This document shows, piece after piece, positions 6,641 to 6,644 of a stretch of 6,644 nt of DNA. Source of the stretch: JBJXHG01 sp046160865 (GTDB lineage Bacteria > Planctomycetota > UBA1135 > GCA-002686595); NCBI GenBank assembly GCA_046160865.1, contig JBJXHG010000067.1:1-6644 (forward strand), read 5' to 3'. A program made the translations under genes and the position numbers. The number at the start of each line of letters is the position of its first letter. Position 1 is the stretch's first letter. The notes beneath the pieces were generated by a model that did not search any database, was not told where the DNA came from, and saw nothing but the letters and a program-made list of their open reading frames with translations.

Positions 6641-6644
6641 ATCG

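Overview
The window is GC-rich bacterial DNA. All four recognisable genes lie on the minus strand, so they are transcribed from right to left. The best clue to the host is the pair at the left: an ECF-type sigma-70 factor followed 7 bases later by a transmembrane PknB-type Ser/Thr kinase. This arrangement is best known from Planctomycetota and also occurs in Acidobacteriota and Myxococcota. The kinase reads DWG instead of DFG, and Shine-Dalgarno signals are weak or absent, which fits a planctomycete-like host. This assignment is an inference from style and not a taxonomic identification.

Layout in transcription order: (1) 6241-6644 holds no gene but is highly structured. It contains a 347-nt quasi-palindrome (6256-6602) with two nested perfect 12-bp hairpins placed symmetrically, followed by a separate perfect 15-bp hairpin at the window edge. 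(2) 6240-3460 encodes a 926-residue molybdopterin/4Fe-4S oxidoreductase of the DMSO-reductase superfamily. It has Cys as the likely Mo ligand, no Tat signal and no electron-transfer partner in view. (3) 3375-2611 encodes a DUF2071 (YqjF-like) protein. (4) 2465-1866 encodes the ECF sigma factor. (5) 1858 to the left edge encodes the kinase, with 619 codons visible and its C-terminus outside the window. The kinase frame is open from its GTG start to the edge.

The sigma factor and kinase very probably form one transcriptional and signalling unit: the kinase senses through its transmembrane and extracytoplasmic part and sets sigma activity. No functional link to the DUF2071 protein or the molybdoenzyme is evident beyond shared direction. 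The most unusual object is the quasi-palindrome. Its two halves are diverged inverted copies, and all six arm differences between the two side hairpins fall into three compensating base pairs, so pairing is preserved while sequence has changed. This looks like a structured RNA or a folded-DNA mobile or repeat element, and I cannot assign it to a known family.
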